A model generated the notes under the pieces. It searched no databases. It was not told the origin of the DNA and worked only from the letters and a program-made list of their open reading frames with translations. Shown piece by piece: positions 27,659-36,981 of a stretch of 64,000 nucleotides of DNA (positions are counted from its first letter, which is position 1; each line of letters starts with the position of its first letter). The stretch comes from Terrisporobacter glycolicus ATCC 14880 = DSM 1288 (GTDB lineage: Bacteria; Bacillota; Clostridia; Peptostreptococcales; Peptostreptococcaceae). The stretch covers positions 1,736,001 to 1,800,000 of the forward strand of contig NZ_CP117523.1 in the NCBI RefSeq assembly GCF_036812735.1, given 5' to 3'. The position numbers and the translations under genes were made by a program.

Positions 27659-28516
27659 ATGAGTGATAAAAAATTAGAAGAAAATCTTGGTGGAGCATTA
27701 AGATTTATAATAAAAAATTTTGGGAAAAATTCATTGTTAGACTCTACTCGTGTGAGTATAATGATAAATGAATTAAGACCAAATCTATCAGAAGAATCTG
27801 CATGGCTAAAAGAAGCACTGGATCTGGGCATAGGAGAGATTCTTTTAGACAATAAAAACATAAATGATTTAAATAGAATAATAGCCATAAATAAAGCGAG
27901 ACTTATTATGGAAGAGAGTCATATTCCACAAAAAAGAATAAATTTCATATTGGAGAATTTGAAATATGGACTAAAATGGCCCCAATATATTAAAGTAAAA
28001 GATAAAAAAATACAAAAGTGTTTACTAGAGGGTAATTTAAATCATGAAGAAATTTTGCATGAACTCGATGATACTGATGAAAATAATATAAACTCTCAGG
28101 ACTTACAAGAAAATGATCAGAGTTTAAGCTCAGAAAACAAAAAACATAATTACGTGATTCCTTTTTTTATATTAGTTTTTATAGGAATTATAGGTACAGC
28201 AATTTTCATAGGTTTAAACACAAGTAAGGTAGAAGTAAATGAAATCATATTTGATATGGAATATAAAAAAGATGAATCTACATATGTTTTTAAAAAGGGC
28301 GATTTTATAATAATGAATTTGACTCTTGAAAGTGATAAAGAAGAAAAGATAGATGAAAAAAAGCTTTCTTATGTTGTAGATGATACGTCCATTTGTAAAG
28401 TAAGTGATGAATTTGAAAAATGTAGGATAACAGGGATAGGTCTTGGAACTACTACTATTCATGTATACTACGGTAACAAGTTGATAAAAAATATAGATAT
28501 ATCATTTGAAAATTAA
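27659..28516 (+). CDS. membrane protein with C-terminal Ig-like domain
   Basis: This 285-residue protein starts at ATG 27659 (GAGGGGGTG before it; an ATG at 27644 lies inside that site). Residues 1-160 form a cytoplasmic helical part with an ELRPNLSEESAWLKEALDLG stretch, shared by various clostridial membrane proteins. A single membrane helix lies near 163-185, then an outside Ig-like (Big_2-type) domain ending in GTTTIHVYYGNKLIKNIDI. It may bring an unknown cytoplasmic signal to the surface. No operon except possibly with the XRE gene. Confidence 0.6.
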   Translation: MSDKKLEENLGGALRFIIKNFGKNSLLDSTRVSIMINELRPNLSEESAWLKEALDLGIGEILLDNKNINDLNRIIAINKARLIMEESHIPQKRINFILENLKYGLKWPQYIKVKDKKIQKCLLEGNLNHEEILHELDDTDENNINSQDLQENDQSLSSENKKHNYVIPFFILVFIGIIGTAIFIGLNTSKVEVNEIIFDMEYKKDESTYVFKKGDFIIMNLTLESDKEEKIDEKKLSYVVDDTSICKVSDEFEKCRITGIGLGTTTIHVYYGNKLIKNIDISFEN

Positions 28517-28708
28517 TATGTTTTTTTCACTTATACAACATAGTATTGACATTATTTGTAGACAAAGGTTCAGACCATAGGTCAAACTATAACTAGAATT
28601 TAGTACTCCAATAATTTTGACATTCCAGTTGACATCAGACCTTATATATATATTTTGACAATGTGGAAGATTGTTTCTGAAGAGGAGATATCTTTGATGA
28701 TAGAATAA

Positions 28709-28739
28709 GAAAGCCATTGATATAAAATCAGTGGCTTTT
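28709..28739 (+). terminator. terminator-like hairpin
   Basis: Stem AAGCCATTGA/TCAGTGGCTT is followed by TTTC, a weak T run. Confidence 0.6.
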
Positions 28740-28740
28740 C

Positions 28741-28749
28741 TGCTATAAT
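28741..28749 (+). promoter_or_regulatory. extended -10 promoter
   Basis: TGCTATAAT lies about 80 bases before the TIGR04076 gene and just behind the hairpin. Confidence 0.5.
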
Positions 28750-28825
28750 TAAGGGATAAATGGAAATTTGTAGCGGAGATTATTTATAAACAATGAGAAA
28801 ATAAATTTGAGGTTGGAGGTTTATT

Positions 28826-29173
28826 ATGAAAAAATGGTATGATGAGGAGTATGAATGGGAAATCGAGGTAATAGGGTTTCTGCGTGGTGACAGAACAGAG
28901 CATTATTGCCGAAATGGCGAGGAAATAGGAGATAAGTATACCTGCACCTATGGCTGTCCTGTTAATGCTGATGGACAGGGAATTTGCTCCAAAACTATGA
29001 TGATTATGTTTCCTATAATGGAGGCTGTCAGAAGTGGTGGAGATTTAGAGAATATCGGCGGAACTAGTAAATATAGCAAAGATATTGTATGTCCAGATGG
29101 TTGCGTCATGTTCAGGCTTACGGCCAAGAAACTAGGTAATGAGAATTTTTATAAGGGAAAGTTTTTTGAGTAG
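28826..29173 (+). CDS. TIGR04076 family protein
   Basis: A 115-residue cysteine-rich protein that matches TIGR04076 across its length: KKWYDEEYEWEIEV, EHYCRNGEEIGDKYTCTYGCP and CPDGCVMFRLTAKK. Cys pairs may bind a metal or cofactor. The function is not known. Codons here (CGT, GGC, CGG) are richer than in neighbours, which hints at transfer. GAGG precedes ATG, and the EFR1 gene follows. Confidence 0.88.
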   Translation: MKKWYDEEYEWEIEVIGFLRGDRTEHYCRNGEEIGDKYTCTYGCPVNADGQGICSKTMMIMFPIMEAVRSGGDLENIGGTSKYSKDIVCPDGCVMFRLTAKKLGNENFYKGKFFE

Positions 29174-29210
29174 TTTTGATTTTCAAATTTAGAGGGGAGA
29201 TATAGCATAT

Positions 29211-29978
29211 ATGAAACTATTTAAAATATATTTTAGTCCCACAGGTGGAACTAAAAAAATAGCAGATTTAATAAGTGGACAATTTGATTTTGAAACAACA
29301 GAATTAGATTTGTCAAATAGCATGGAAGATTTTTCGAAATTTACATTTAGTGAAAAAGACCTTTGTATTATAGCAGTTCCATCTTTTGGTGGGCGTGTAC
29401 CAATGTTAGCGATGTCTAATATTAAGAAGTTAAAGGGAAATGGATCAAAAGTTATTTTAGTAGCAACATATGGGAATAGAGCATATGAAGATGTATTGTT
29501 AGAATTGAAGGACACATTATCAACATTAGGATTTTTCTGCATTGCAGCAATTGCTTCAGTTACAGAACATTCAATTATGCATCAATTTGCCACTGGAAGA
29601 CCAGACTTACAAGACAAAGAAGAATTAATAAAATTTTCTAGTGAGATTAAAGAAGTTCTGAAACAGGGAAAAGCTACTAAAGATTTATATGTACCGGGGA
29701 ATAGTCCATATAAAGAATATAAGGTTATTCCTTTAGTTCCACAAGTGAGACAAGAATGTATAAAATGCGGTCTATGTGCTATAAAATGTCCAGTTGATGC
29801 TATTTCAAAAGATAATCCAATTTTGGTAGAGAAAGAAAAATGCATTTCCTGTATGCGTTGTGTAGCTATTTGTCCAAATAAAGCTCGAAGTGTAGATGAA
29901 GAGTTAATTTTGGCGATTTCAAAAAAATTAGAAAAGGTATGTTCAGAAAGAAAAATGAATGAACTATTTTTATATTAA
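29211..29978 (+). CDS. EFR1 family ferredoxin, flavodoxin plus 2[4Fe-4S]
   Basis: This 255-residue electron carrier has an N-terminal flavodoxin-like half with an FMN-binding start FSPTGGTKKIA and two C-terminal 4Fe-4S motifs: CIKCGLCAIKCP and CISCMRCVAICP. It should shuttle low-potential electrons between partner enzymes. No partner enzyme is adjacent. GAGGGGAGA precedes ATG. Confidence 0.9.
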   Translation: MKLFKIYFSPTGGTKKIADLISGQFDFETTELDLSNSMEDFSKFTFSEKDLCIIAVPSFGGRVPMLAMSNIKKLKGNGSKVILVATYGNRAYEDVLLELKDTLSTLGFFCIAAIASVTEHSIMHQFATGRPDLQDKEELIKFSSEIKEVLKQGKATKDLYVPGNSPYKEYKVIPLVPQVRQECIKCGLCAIKCPVDAISKDNPILVEKEKCISCMRCVAICPNKARSVDEELILAISKKLEKVCSERKMNELFLY

Positions 29979-30019
29979 AAAGATATAGGATCAGTATAAT
30001 ACTGAATCCTATATCTTTT
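29977..30019 (+). terminator. terminator, AGATATAG family copy 2
   Basis: Long stem AAAAGATATAGGAT with an extended inner CAGTA pairing and a TTTTAT end. Confidence 0.85.
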
Positions 30020-30031
30020 ATATTATTTATA

Positions 30032-30130
30032 CTATTTTATTTTTGCCATTTCTTTCTTACTATTAAATAGTTTAAATACAAAAAATACCCCGCAAATTAC
30101 TGACGACAATAAAAGAATTCCCTTTTTCAT
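30032..30130 (-). CDS. small membrane protein, 32 aa
   Basis: ATG 30130 on the minus strand has AAAGGAGAG 7 bases upstream. One hydrophobic helix (GILLLSSVICGVFFVFKLF) is followed by a charged Lys-rich tail. It could be a toxin-like or regulatory small membrane peptide. Its end faces the 29977 terminator. Confidence 0.5.
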   Translation of the reverse strand: MKKGILLLSSVICGVFFVFKLFNSKKEMAKIK

Positions 30131-30252
30131 GACTATCTCTCCTTTTAAACTTTATTTACTTAATTTTATATGAAAAATGTTATAAGAAAAAGACTGTTTT
30201 TTATCGGGATTTTTAGATATAATGATAATGATGGGGTTTTATGTCGACATTA

Positions 30253-30294
30253 TAGACCTATGGAGTATAGTTATATGTTCCATGGGTCTTTTTT
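30253..30294 (+). terminator. terminator, GACCTATGGA family
   Basis: Stem AGACCTATGGA/TCCATGGGTCT ends in TTTTTT. It resembles the hairpin at 12100. Confidence 0.7.
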
Positions 30295-30444
30295 AATTGC
30301 ATGACACTTTAAAACCAATGAATAATGCGAAATGAAAATATTTTTGATATCATATAAATAAATAAGCAAATTTATGATTATAAAATATATTAAAATTTGA
30401 TATACAAATATAGATTTAATCATATGAGAAAAGAGGAAGTACAT

Positions 30445-31941
30445 ATGAACAAAGTAAAACAAATACTCGTATCACTAATAACAAACCCAATCCTGCTTAT
30501 GGCATACGGTTTTTTCTTTTATAAACTAGCTGAAATCTGCAAATATGGAAGACACAATTACAATCTTCAAATATTAATACTATTAACTATATTTTTCGTA
30601 CTTGTTATTATAATTACATCTATTAAAATTATAAAAAATAAGAACAATCCAAGCAAACTAGCAACATCAAAACCTTGGATATACACATCCATAGCATTGA
30701 TCATAGCAATTACATCCTTCTATGGGTACAACATATACAAAAGCTCAGTAAATTTTGGTGGAAAACTTTCATGGCTTATACTTAGGGCAAAAACAGAAAG
30801 AAGTGTTGAATTTGAACACAATAATTTTTACCAATATGGTGTGGCAGGAATTTTCAATGATATAAATGAAAAGTATCCTCTGCCAAAGAAATTATACATA
30901 AGCAATGAGTTTCAGCTAAAGTTTAACTCTGATGGAAAAATTACAGACTTATACGCTTTTGTTTATGGAAAAAATAAATATGGACAAGAGAAAAGTTACC
31001 TGATAACTTATGACAACAAATCAAATAAAATGACTCTAAGACTGGATGGAGTAGTGAATGGTGACTACAACGAAAACAAATTATTAGATCCTTTAGTAGA
31101 AACAGTAAGAGCGATTAATATAAAAAAATCCTACTTAAAAAATAATGAAAGAGAATATGGACTGCTTTATAGTGGCAAAAGAAGCTGGGGATATAATACA
31201 ACAGGTCTTATAAATATTTATGAAGATGGTCATGAACTTAAACTGGAAGATATATATAATATGCATTTAGAAGAATTTAGTGGAGAAATAACTGGATATA
31301 GCGTATCTTTATATATTCCAAATAAGAAAGAAGAGATAACTCCTTTTAGATATAATTTAATAAATGATACAGACTGGAGTAAAAGTCAAAACATTCTTCC
31401 TGGAGGAAATCTTAATAAGGAAGAAGAAAAACCTGATGAATTTAATAATCCTAATAAATCAAGTAAAGAGGAATTTTACTTATCAGATAAAATAGGTTAT
31501 AAACTAAATCCTGTGGATGCAGCTCTTGGAAGTACTTTTTATGAATTAATAAAAACTAGTGATGGTGGTGTTACATGGGAGAAAATAAATGAAAACCCAT
31601 TTGGAGATGCTGTTGGAAGTATATATGGGATAAACTTTATAAATGAAAAACTTGGATTTATAGTTACCGTAAATAGATCTGGTGACAGTGCAACTTTATA
31701 TCGTAGTGAAAATGGTGGGAAAACATTTAAGATAGTAGGGTTTAATCAAGGTGAAGAAAAGCTAGAAGGCGGTCTTACTACAAGCATTTTTGATTTTCCA
31801 ACGGTGCCTTACAAAGAAGGTAGAGTGATAAAGATGATAGTAGGACAAGGTCAAGATGGTGACTATAAAGGAGATAAAGCTGTACTATACGAATCAAAAG
31901 ATAATGGGAAAACATGGGCAAAATCTAAATCAACAATATAA
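30445..31941 (+). CDS. membrane protein with extracellular sialidase-type (BNR) repeats
   Basis: This 498-residue protein has three N-terminal helices (about 8-28, 38-58 and 75-93), then a large outside domain. Asp-box repeats TSDGGVTWEK, SENGGKTFKI and SKDNGKTWAK mark a beta-propeller-like fold. The start ATG 30445 follows GAGGAAG; an earlier one has no site. No catalytic sialidase residues are visible, so binding is more likely than cleavage. Partner unknown. Confidence 0.75.
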   Translation: MNKVKQILVSLITNPILLMAYGFFFYKLAEICKYGRHNYNLQILILLTIFFVLVIIITSIKIIKNKNNPSKLATSKPWIYTSIALIIAITSFYGYNIYKSSVNFGGKLSWLILRAKTERSVEFEHNNFYQYGVAGIFNDINEKYPLPKKLYISNEFQLKFNSDGKITDLYAFVYGKNKYGQEKSYLITYDNKSNKMTLRLDGVVNGDYNENKLLDPLVETVRAINIKKSYLKNNEREYGLLYSGKRSWGYNTTGLINIYEDGHELKLEDIYNMHLEEFSGEITGYSVSLYIPNKKEEITPFRYNLINDTDWSKSQNILPGGNLNKEEEKPDEFNNPNKSSKEEFYLSDKIGYKLNPVDAALGSTFYELIKTSDGGVTWEKINENPFGDAVGSIYGINFINEKLGFIVTVNRSGDSATLYRSENGGKTFKIVGFNQGEEKLEGGLTTSIFDFPTVPYKEGRVIKMIVGQGQDGDYKGDKAVLYESKDNGKTWAKSKSTI

Positions 31942-32001
31942 TAATGCTTTTATATATAAGTACCAGAAATATTAAATCTGAAAAATAAAAGGGAGAATAT
32001 T

Positions 32002-32544
32002 ATGAAGTATGAATATGAATTTAGTTTTGATGATTATGTATCTTATTTAAAAATGAACTTCAAATTAATGAAAGGGAAAAGTGTAATTGATAAAAAGCTT
32101 ATACTAAGATTTGCATTAATTTATATATGCATAAGTTTAATACTAAGATTATTAGAGCTCAAACTTTTATGTAATATATTTATAATAGCTGTAGGCGCTG
32201 TATTTATTTTTTCTTCTATTATATTATCAAATCGTGTATTATCAACTAACCCAAAGATTTTTGCTAAAATAATGGCAAAAAAGAATCCTGAAATAATATA
32301 TGCCAAAAGAACATTGGAAATAAAAGACAATCAATTTCTACTTCATGGCGCATCATCTGTTAAGGTGACAAATGAAAAAGACATAAAAGATATAATGATG
32401 GATGAAAATATTGTAGGAATAATATCAAATGAAAATATATTATGTGCATATGTTCCTCTTAGTGTTTTCAAAGATGAAGACGAAAAGAAAGATTTTATAA
32501 AAGTAATAAAAGATATGATAAGTGAAGGTAATGTATCAAATTAA
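32002..32544 (+). CDS. YcxB-like membrane protein
   Basis: A 180-residue protein with a short N-terminal cytoplasmic part, two membrane helices (about 30-48 and 52-72) and a C-terminal YcxB-like beta domain (YAKRTLEIKDNQFLLHGAS). AGGGAG precedes ATG. A small membrane gene follows by 22 bases and is probably in the same operon. The fold resembles the smaller gene at 15066. Function unknown. Confidence 0.7.
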   Translation: MKYEYEFSFDDYVSYLKMNFKLMKGKSVIDKKLILRFALIYICISLILRLLELKLLCNIFIIAVGAVFIFSSIILSNRVLSTNPKIFAKIMAKKNPEIIYAKRTLEIKDNQFLLHGASSVKVTNEKDIKDIMMDENIVGIISNENILCAYVPLSVFKDEDEKKDFIKVIKDMISEGNVSN

Positions 32545-32566
32545 AAGATGAACGAGGGGAATTTAT

Positions 32567-32734
32567 ATGAGTGAAGAGTTATTCTGGCCAATACTTATTA
32601 TTTTAGGATGTTTATATTTATCATTTGTTCAAGTGAAAGAGTATAAAGCAAAAAGAAACTTAAAATCAAAAATAAAATTAATAGTAACAATAGCAACTAT
32701 GCCACTAATACTTACTGCATGTGGCATGAAATAA
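32567..32734 (+). CDS. small membrane protein, 55 aa
   Basis: ATG 32567 with GAGGGGA 7 bases upstream, 22 bases after the YcxB-like gene. Two hydrophobic helices (residues 4-21 and 36-53) flank a basic loop (KEYKAKRNLKSKIK). A lipobox-like TACG lies at the very end and is probably chance. Function unknown. Confidence 0.55.
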   Translation: MSEELFWPILIILGCLYLSFVQVKEYKAKRNLKSKIKLIVTIATMPLILTACGMK

Positions 32735-32848
32735 CCGTTGATGTAAAGAATGTAGATAATAAATATAGTTATAAATTATAAAAAAGTAAATAAATATACC
32801 CTAAATCTGATATAGATAAATAGGAATTTGGTGGGAGAATAAATTTTC

Positions 32849-33262
32849 ATGGAAAAAGTAATGAAATATGGTTATGTATTTCTATTAGGCATATTTTTAA
32901 TAGTAGGTCTATTGATATGTTTTGCAATAAAACAAGGTGATTCGAAATTAATACCAGTAGAGATAAAAAATAATGAGGTCATAATTATGAATAACGCTTA
33001 TGGTGTTGATGATATTGTGAAAGTTGAATTATTAGATAAAGTAAGTCTTTCAGGAGGTTCTGGTTTTAATTCTGCAAACACAAACAACGGACGATATAAA
33101 GTTAATGGTGATAATTTTAAATCTAGGGTATGCATACATAAAAATGTAAGTCCATTTATAAGGCTTACAACTAAAAATTCGGTAATTGTATTTAATGAAG
33201 ATAATTCAGATACTACAAAGAAAATTTTTAATCAGTTGATAGAACTAAAAAAGTCAGAATGA
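32849..33262 (+). CDS. PH-like domain membrane protein
   Basis: A 137-residue protein with one N-terminal membrane helix (about residues 9-27) and a small beta domain. Family-like elements are IKNNEVIIMNNAYGV, VSLSGGSGFNSANTNNG and a C-terminal helix (TTKKIFNQLIELKKS), consistent with the bacterial PH-like fold. The 14-base box AAATAGGAATTTGG lies just upstream. Function unknown. Confidence 0.6.
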   Translation: MEKVMKYGYVFLLGIFLIVGLLICFAIKQGDSKLIPVEIKNNEVIIMNNAYGVDDIVKVELLDKVSLSGGSGFNSANTNNGRYKVNGDNFKSRVCIHKNVSPFIRLTTKNSVIVFNEDNSDTTKKIFNQLIELKKSE

Positions 33263-33334
33263 TGATCAATATCGAGAAAAACACAAATATGAACGAATAA
33301 CTAAATAATAGGAATTTGTATTAGAGGTGAAAAT

Positions 33335-33473
33335 ATGAAGTATAGTTGAACATGATAGAACTATTGGGAAATTTTTTCATAAACCTTTAGAAACTCTTCA
33401 ATAACAGATTTTATTAACAGGAAGCAAGGAAGATGAATTTGCACAATTAAGTAAAAGATTTTTTGAGGAGTAA
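33335..33473 (+). pseudogene. decayed ORF
   Basis: Starts with ATG after GAGGTG but shifts frame within five codons. From 33348 one frame encodes GKFFHKPLETLQ, stops at TAA 33402 and continues as ILLTGSKEDEFAQLSKRFFE to a stop at 33471. It is read as a remnant of a short gene. No family recognised. Confidence 0.45.
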
Positions 33474-33583
33474 ATTTATAAATTTCCAATTTATCGTATT
33501 GTTAAGGTGAGCAACATTAATATATAGACAACAACGTTTAGATCACATAAGTAGTGTTAATACTCATACTTGAGGTGATTAAT

Positions 33584-33676
33584 ATGATGTATATATTATC
33601 AATAGTATACATGCTAGTTTTTATTTACTGCATAGTATCAATTGTTGGACTATTGACGATTTATAGAAGTTTATAG
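33584..33676 (+). CDS. small membrane peptide, 30 aa
   Basis: ATG 33584 follows GAGGTG by 7 bases. Almost the whole peptide is one hydrophobic helix (MYILSIVYMLVFIYCIVSIV). It is either a small membrane protein or a leader. Function unknown. Confidence 0.45.
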   Translation: MMYILSIVYMLVFIYCIVSIVGLLTIYRSL

Positions 33677-33768
33677 AAGGATGCTTCTCCTAATGTGCAG
33701 AATTAAAGAGAAGAAAAATATCAAATGATAATGAAATTAATATATAAGAAAATACAAGGGGGATGCTA

Positions 33769-33972
33769 ATGGAAAAAGATATAAATAAAGATGAGATTTT
33801 AAAAATAATGCAAAGACAAATGATTGCATTTTTAATTTTACTTATTGTAGTAGCTGGGGGATTTATATATTTGAGTCATCAAATATCTGAATTAGAACAT
33901 AAAGTGAGAACTATAAATCATGAATTAGATTATACAAAAGGTAGGATTGAAAAATTAGAAAAAAAGCAATAG
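33769..33972 (+). CDS. small membrane protein with coiled coil
   Basis: This 67-residue protein starts at ATG 33769; an ATG at 33763 lies inside its GGGGGATG ribosome site. One membrane helix (about 18-37) is followed by a heptad-patterned tail (SELEHKVRTINHELDYTKGR). This type II-like layout is shared with FtsL/DivIC-like small proteins but no family is certain. It precedes the S41 peptidase by 48 bases. Confidence 0.6.
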   Translation: MEKDINKDEILKIMQRQMIAFLILLIVVAGGFIYLSHQISELEHKVRTINHELDYTKGRIEKLEKKQ

Positions 33973-34020
33973 ATTGATATTCTATAATAATAGAAAAATC
34001 TAATTTATATAGGGGGAACT

Positions 34021-35202
34021 ATGAAACATAGAATTTTGATGATAGTTTTATTAATATCTTTGTTTACAGTTGGTTGTTCAAATACAAGTACAAATACATT
34101 ATCAGAAGAGGAAAAATTAGCTGATTTTGAGCAATTGTATAATGAAGTTAAAGAGGGGTATCCATTTCTAGAAGTTAACAAAAGGCTGAACAATGTTGAT
34201 TGGTTAAGTAAAAAGGAAGCTTTTAAGAAAAAAATTATAAACACTTCATCAGATCAAGAATTTGCAGATGAATTAAACAATGTAATGGGCGAGTTAAATA
34301 ACAATCATACTTCTATAATTGATAACAAAGATCAATTTAATGAAATAAAAGAAATATATGAAAAATTTGGATGGTATGATTTTTTTGACGATTTAAATGT
34401 AAATAATATGTATGATTCATTAAAAAGTGAAAAGAACAGTGCAGGTGACAATTTTCAAGATATACAGTTAAAAGACTTAGTTAAAAATAAAATTGGATAC
34501 ATATCTATACCTCAAATGAATTCAGCCAATGGATCAATTGATGATGATATGAAAAGAATTGAATCCTATTTAAATAAAATAAACGACTACAAATCTCTTG
34601 TCATTGATATAAGAGGAAATTATGGTGGAACAGATGAATACTGGATTGAACTAGTATCTTTACTTTCAGACAAAGACTATAAATGTGGTGGATATAAATT
34701 ATTTAGAAATAATTCAAATATAATCAATAATTATACCAAATTAAGAAAAGCAAAACTTAATGATATTAATAAACTACCTGATGATGTAGTAAATAATGCT
34801 CCAAAAGAAATAAAAAGTATGTTTACAAATTTTGAGTACAATGAATTAGTTGTAAAAGGGAAATCTAAAAAACCATTTAAAGGCAACATATACTTATTAG
34901 TTGACAAGCATGTATTTTCAGGAGCAGAATCATTTTCTATATTTTGTAAAGAACAAAATTTTGCCACAATAATTGGTTCTAAAACTGGTGGGGATGGATA
35001 TATATATGATCCTGTTTTATTTAAGCTAAATAATAGCGGTCTTATTGTTAGAATGTCATCAACAATGTATCTAACTGAAAGTGGCATATGTGATGAAGAA
35101 GATAAAGTTACTCCTCATATAGAGGTGAAAGACACATCAAAAAACAATGTTAGTGATCAAGATGAATGTATAAGAGAAGTCTTAAAATTAGAAAACAAAT
35201 AG
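34021..35202 (+). CDS. S41 family peptidase, lipoprotein
   Basis: A 393-residue exported lipoprotein with lipobox FTVGC near residue 19. A C-terminal tail-specific protease domain contains VIDIRGNYGG, LVDKHVFSGAESF (Ser nucleophile region) and IIGSKTGGDG. No PDZ domain is seen, as in the short CtpA-like or nisin-resistance-like group. It may degrade extracellular peptides. GGGGGAA precedes ATG. Confidence 0.88.
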   Translation: MKHRILMIVLLISLFTVGCSNTSTNTLSEEEKLADFEQLYNEVKEGYPFLEVNKRLNNVDWLSKKEAFKKKIINTSSDQEFADELNNVMGELNNNHTSIIDNKDQFNEIKEIYEKFGWYDFFDDLNVNNMYDSLKSEKNSAGDNFQDIQLKDLVKNKIGYISIPQMNSANGSIDDDMKRIESYLNKINDYKSLVIDIRGNYGGTDEYWIELVSLLSDKDYKCGGYKLFRNNSNIINNYTKLRKAKLNDINKLPDDVVNNAPKEIKSMFTNFEYNELVVKGKSKKPFKGNIYLLVDKHVFSGAESFSIFCKEQNFATIIGSKTGGDGYIYDPVLFKLNNSGLIVRMSSTMYLTESGICDEEDKVTPHIEVKDTSKNNVSDQDECIREVLKLENK

Positions 35203-35364
35203 TATTAAATATTACAATTACTTAAGGTGATAAAATGGAAAACAAGTTGAAATAAAAATAAAAGCTATCTATACTTAATAAAGTATCATAATGTATATTT
35301 AATTCTTGTTATAATGTGAAAAATTATTATACTTAAATAACTTAATATGAAAAGAGGTAGCTAT

Positions 35365-36888
35365 ATGTCTAAAGCAGTAAAATCAGTATCTATATTGTTT
35401 GTTGCCACAATAATATCAAAAGTTGTTGGATTTTTAAGAGACTTGGTTATTGGATATGTATACGGTATAGGTGTTATAGCTGATTCATATTTTATGGCTT
35501 TGAATATTATAACAATAGCATTTATAGCATTGCTAGGCGTTGCTATTCAAAGTACATACATGCCAATCTACACAGAGGTAGAAGGTAAAGAAGGAAGACA
35601 AAAAGCTCTAAAGTTTACAAGTAATATTATAAATATTATATTTATAACATCATTAATCGTAGTAGTTTTAGGCTGGTTTTTTACAGAACCACTAGTTAAA
35701 TTATTTGCAACGGGTTTTGAGGGAGAAAGACTCCAACTTACAATGCAATTAACAAGAATCATTTTATTTTCAGTTGGCTTAGTATGTATAGCATACGTAC
35801 TAAAAGCATACTTGGAAATACATGACTATTTTCTAGTTACAGGGTTAATGCCACTACCATACAATATTTCTATAATAATAGCTGTTTTACTTAGTAAAAC
35901 TTTTGGTGTGGAAATTTTGGCATACGGAACTGTATTTGCATTTTTTGTTCAAATGGTATTTTTGATTCCATTTTGCTATAAAAAAGGATTTCGATACAAA
36001 TTTAATATAAATTTACTTGATAAAAATGTAAAAAAAATGGGCTTAGCCATAGTTCCTGTATTAATAGGTGCATCAGCGTATCAAATAAATAGTTTGGTAG
36101 ATAAAAATCTATCATCTTTTTTACCTACAGGATCTTTATCAGCATTAAATTTTGCCTATAAATTAAATATATTTGTTATAGGAGTGTTTGTTGCTTCCAT
36201 TATAACAGTAATGTACCCAATATTCTCTAAATTAAGTGCAAACAGAAATTTAAAACAGCTAAAGATTACATTGTGTAAATCAATAAATTCAGTTATATTA
36301 ATAACCATGCCCATTTCTGTTGGTGCATTTATATTATCTAAACCTATAGTAAAAGTGCTTTTTGAAAAAGGTGCCTTTGACTCAAATGCAACTATTATAA
36401 CAGCTCAAGTATTATCCTGCTATGCTATAGGCATGGTTGCAAGTGGAATGAGAGACATTCTAGTAAGAGTATTTTACTCTTTACAAGATACTAAAATACC
36501 AATGAAGAACAGTATACTCTGTGTCATATGTAATATATTATTTAATCTAATATTAATTCAAACAATGAAAGTTTCAGGACTTGCCTTAGGTTCAAGTTTG
36601 GCTGCAATAGTAGCTGTATGTTTTTTAATTATTCAGCTTCGAAAGAAAATAGGAAAGTTTAATGCAATGAGTATTTTCATAACACTGCTAAAAACATTTG
36701 CAGCATCATGTGTAATGGCTTTTATAGTATTAAAATTATTTGCGAAAATATCCTTAATCAGTGAATTATTAGCATTGGCAGTTTCTGTTAGTATAGGTGC
36801 AGTTGCATATAGTATAATTGTATTAATTTTTAAGGTTGACTCAACTGATTATATTATTGGGATGGTCAAATCTAAAATAATAAAATAA
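35365..36888 (+). CDS. murJ: lipid II flippase MurJ / MviN family
   Basis: This 507-residue, 14-helix MOP transporter flips lipid II or a related precursor across the membrane. MurJ-like regions are SVSILFVATIISKVVGFLRD, with a conserved Arg pair, then VAIVPVLIGASAYQINSLVD. The start ATG 35365 follows AGAGGTAG; an earlier ATG at 35347 overlaps it. It is outside a cell-wall operon, so a polysaccharide lipid carrier is possible instead. Confidence 0.88.
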   Translation: MSKAVKSVSILFVATIISKVVGFLRDLVIGYVYGIGVIADSYFMALNIITIAFIALLGVAIQSTYMPIYTEVEGKEGRQKALKFTSNIINIIFITSLIVVVLGWFFTEPLVKLFATGFEGERLQLTMQLTRIILFSVGLVCIAYVLKAYLEIHDYFLVTGLMPLPYNISIIIAVLLSKTFGVEILAYGTVFAFFVQMVFLIPFCYKKGFRYKFNINLLDKNVKKMGLAIVPVLIGASAYQINSLVDKNLSSFLPTGSLSALNFAYKLNIFVIGVFVASIITVMYPIFSKLSANRNLKQLKITLCKSINSVILITMPISVGAFILSKPIVKVLFEKGAFDSNATIITAQVLSCYAIGMVASGMRDILVRVFYSLQDTKIPMKNSILCVICNILFNLILIQTMKVSGLALGSSLAAIVAVCFLIIQLRKKIGKFNAMSIFITLLKTFAASCVMAFIVLKLFAKISLISELLALAVSVSIGAVAYSIIVLIFKVDSTDYIIGMVKSKIIK

Positions 36889-36981
36889 AGTTTTTCTTTA
36901 ACTTAATGATAACAAAGTAATATATCAATTGTGATACTATGTGAAAAATAAATATAACTTTATAGAAAAGGGGATTTTGAA

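Larger units (their letters stand above)
28517..28825. other. intergenic region
   Basis: It contains broken frames that may be an old remnant on the plus strand (stops at several codons), a terminator-like hairpin at 28709-28741 and the promoter below. No gene is supported. Confidence 0.35.

Noticed and set aside
32567-32734. TACG near the end of the small membrane protein as a lipobox
   Set aside because: A lipobox must be near the N-terminus; this one is at the C-terminus.
35206-35260. Short ATG frame after the S41 peptidase
   Set aside because: It stops within ten codons and has a weak site.
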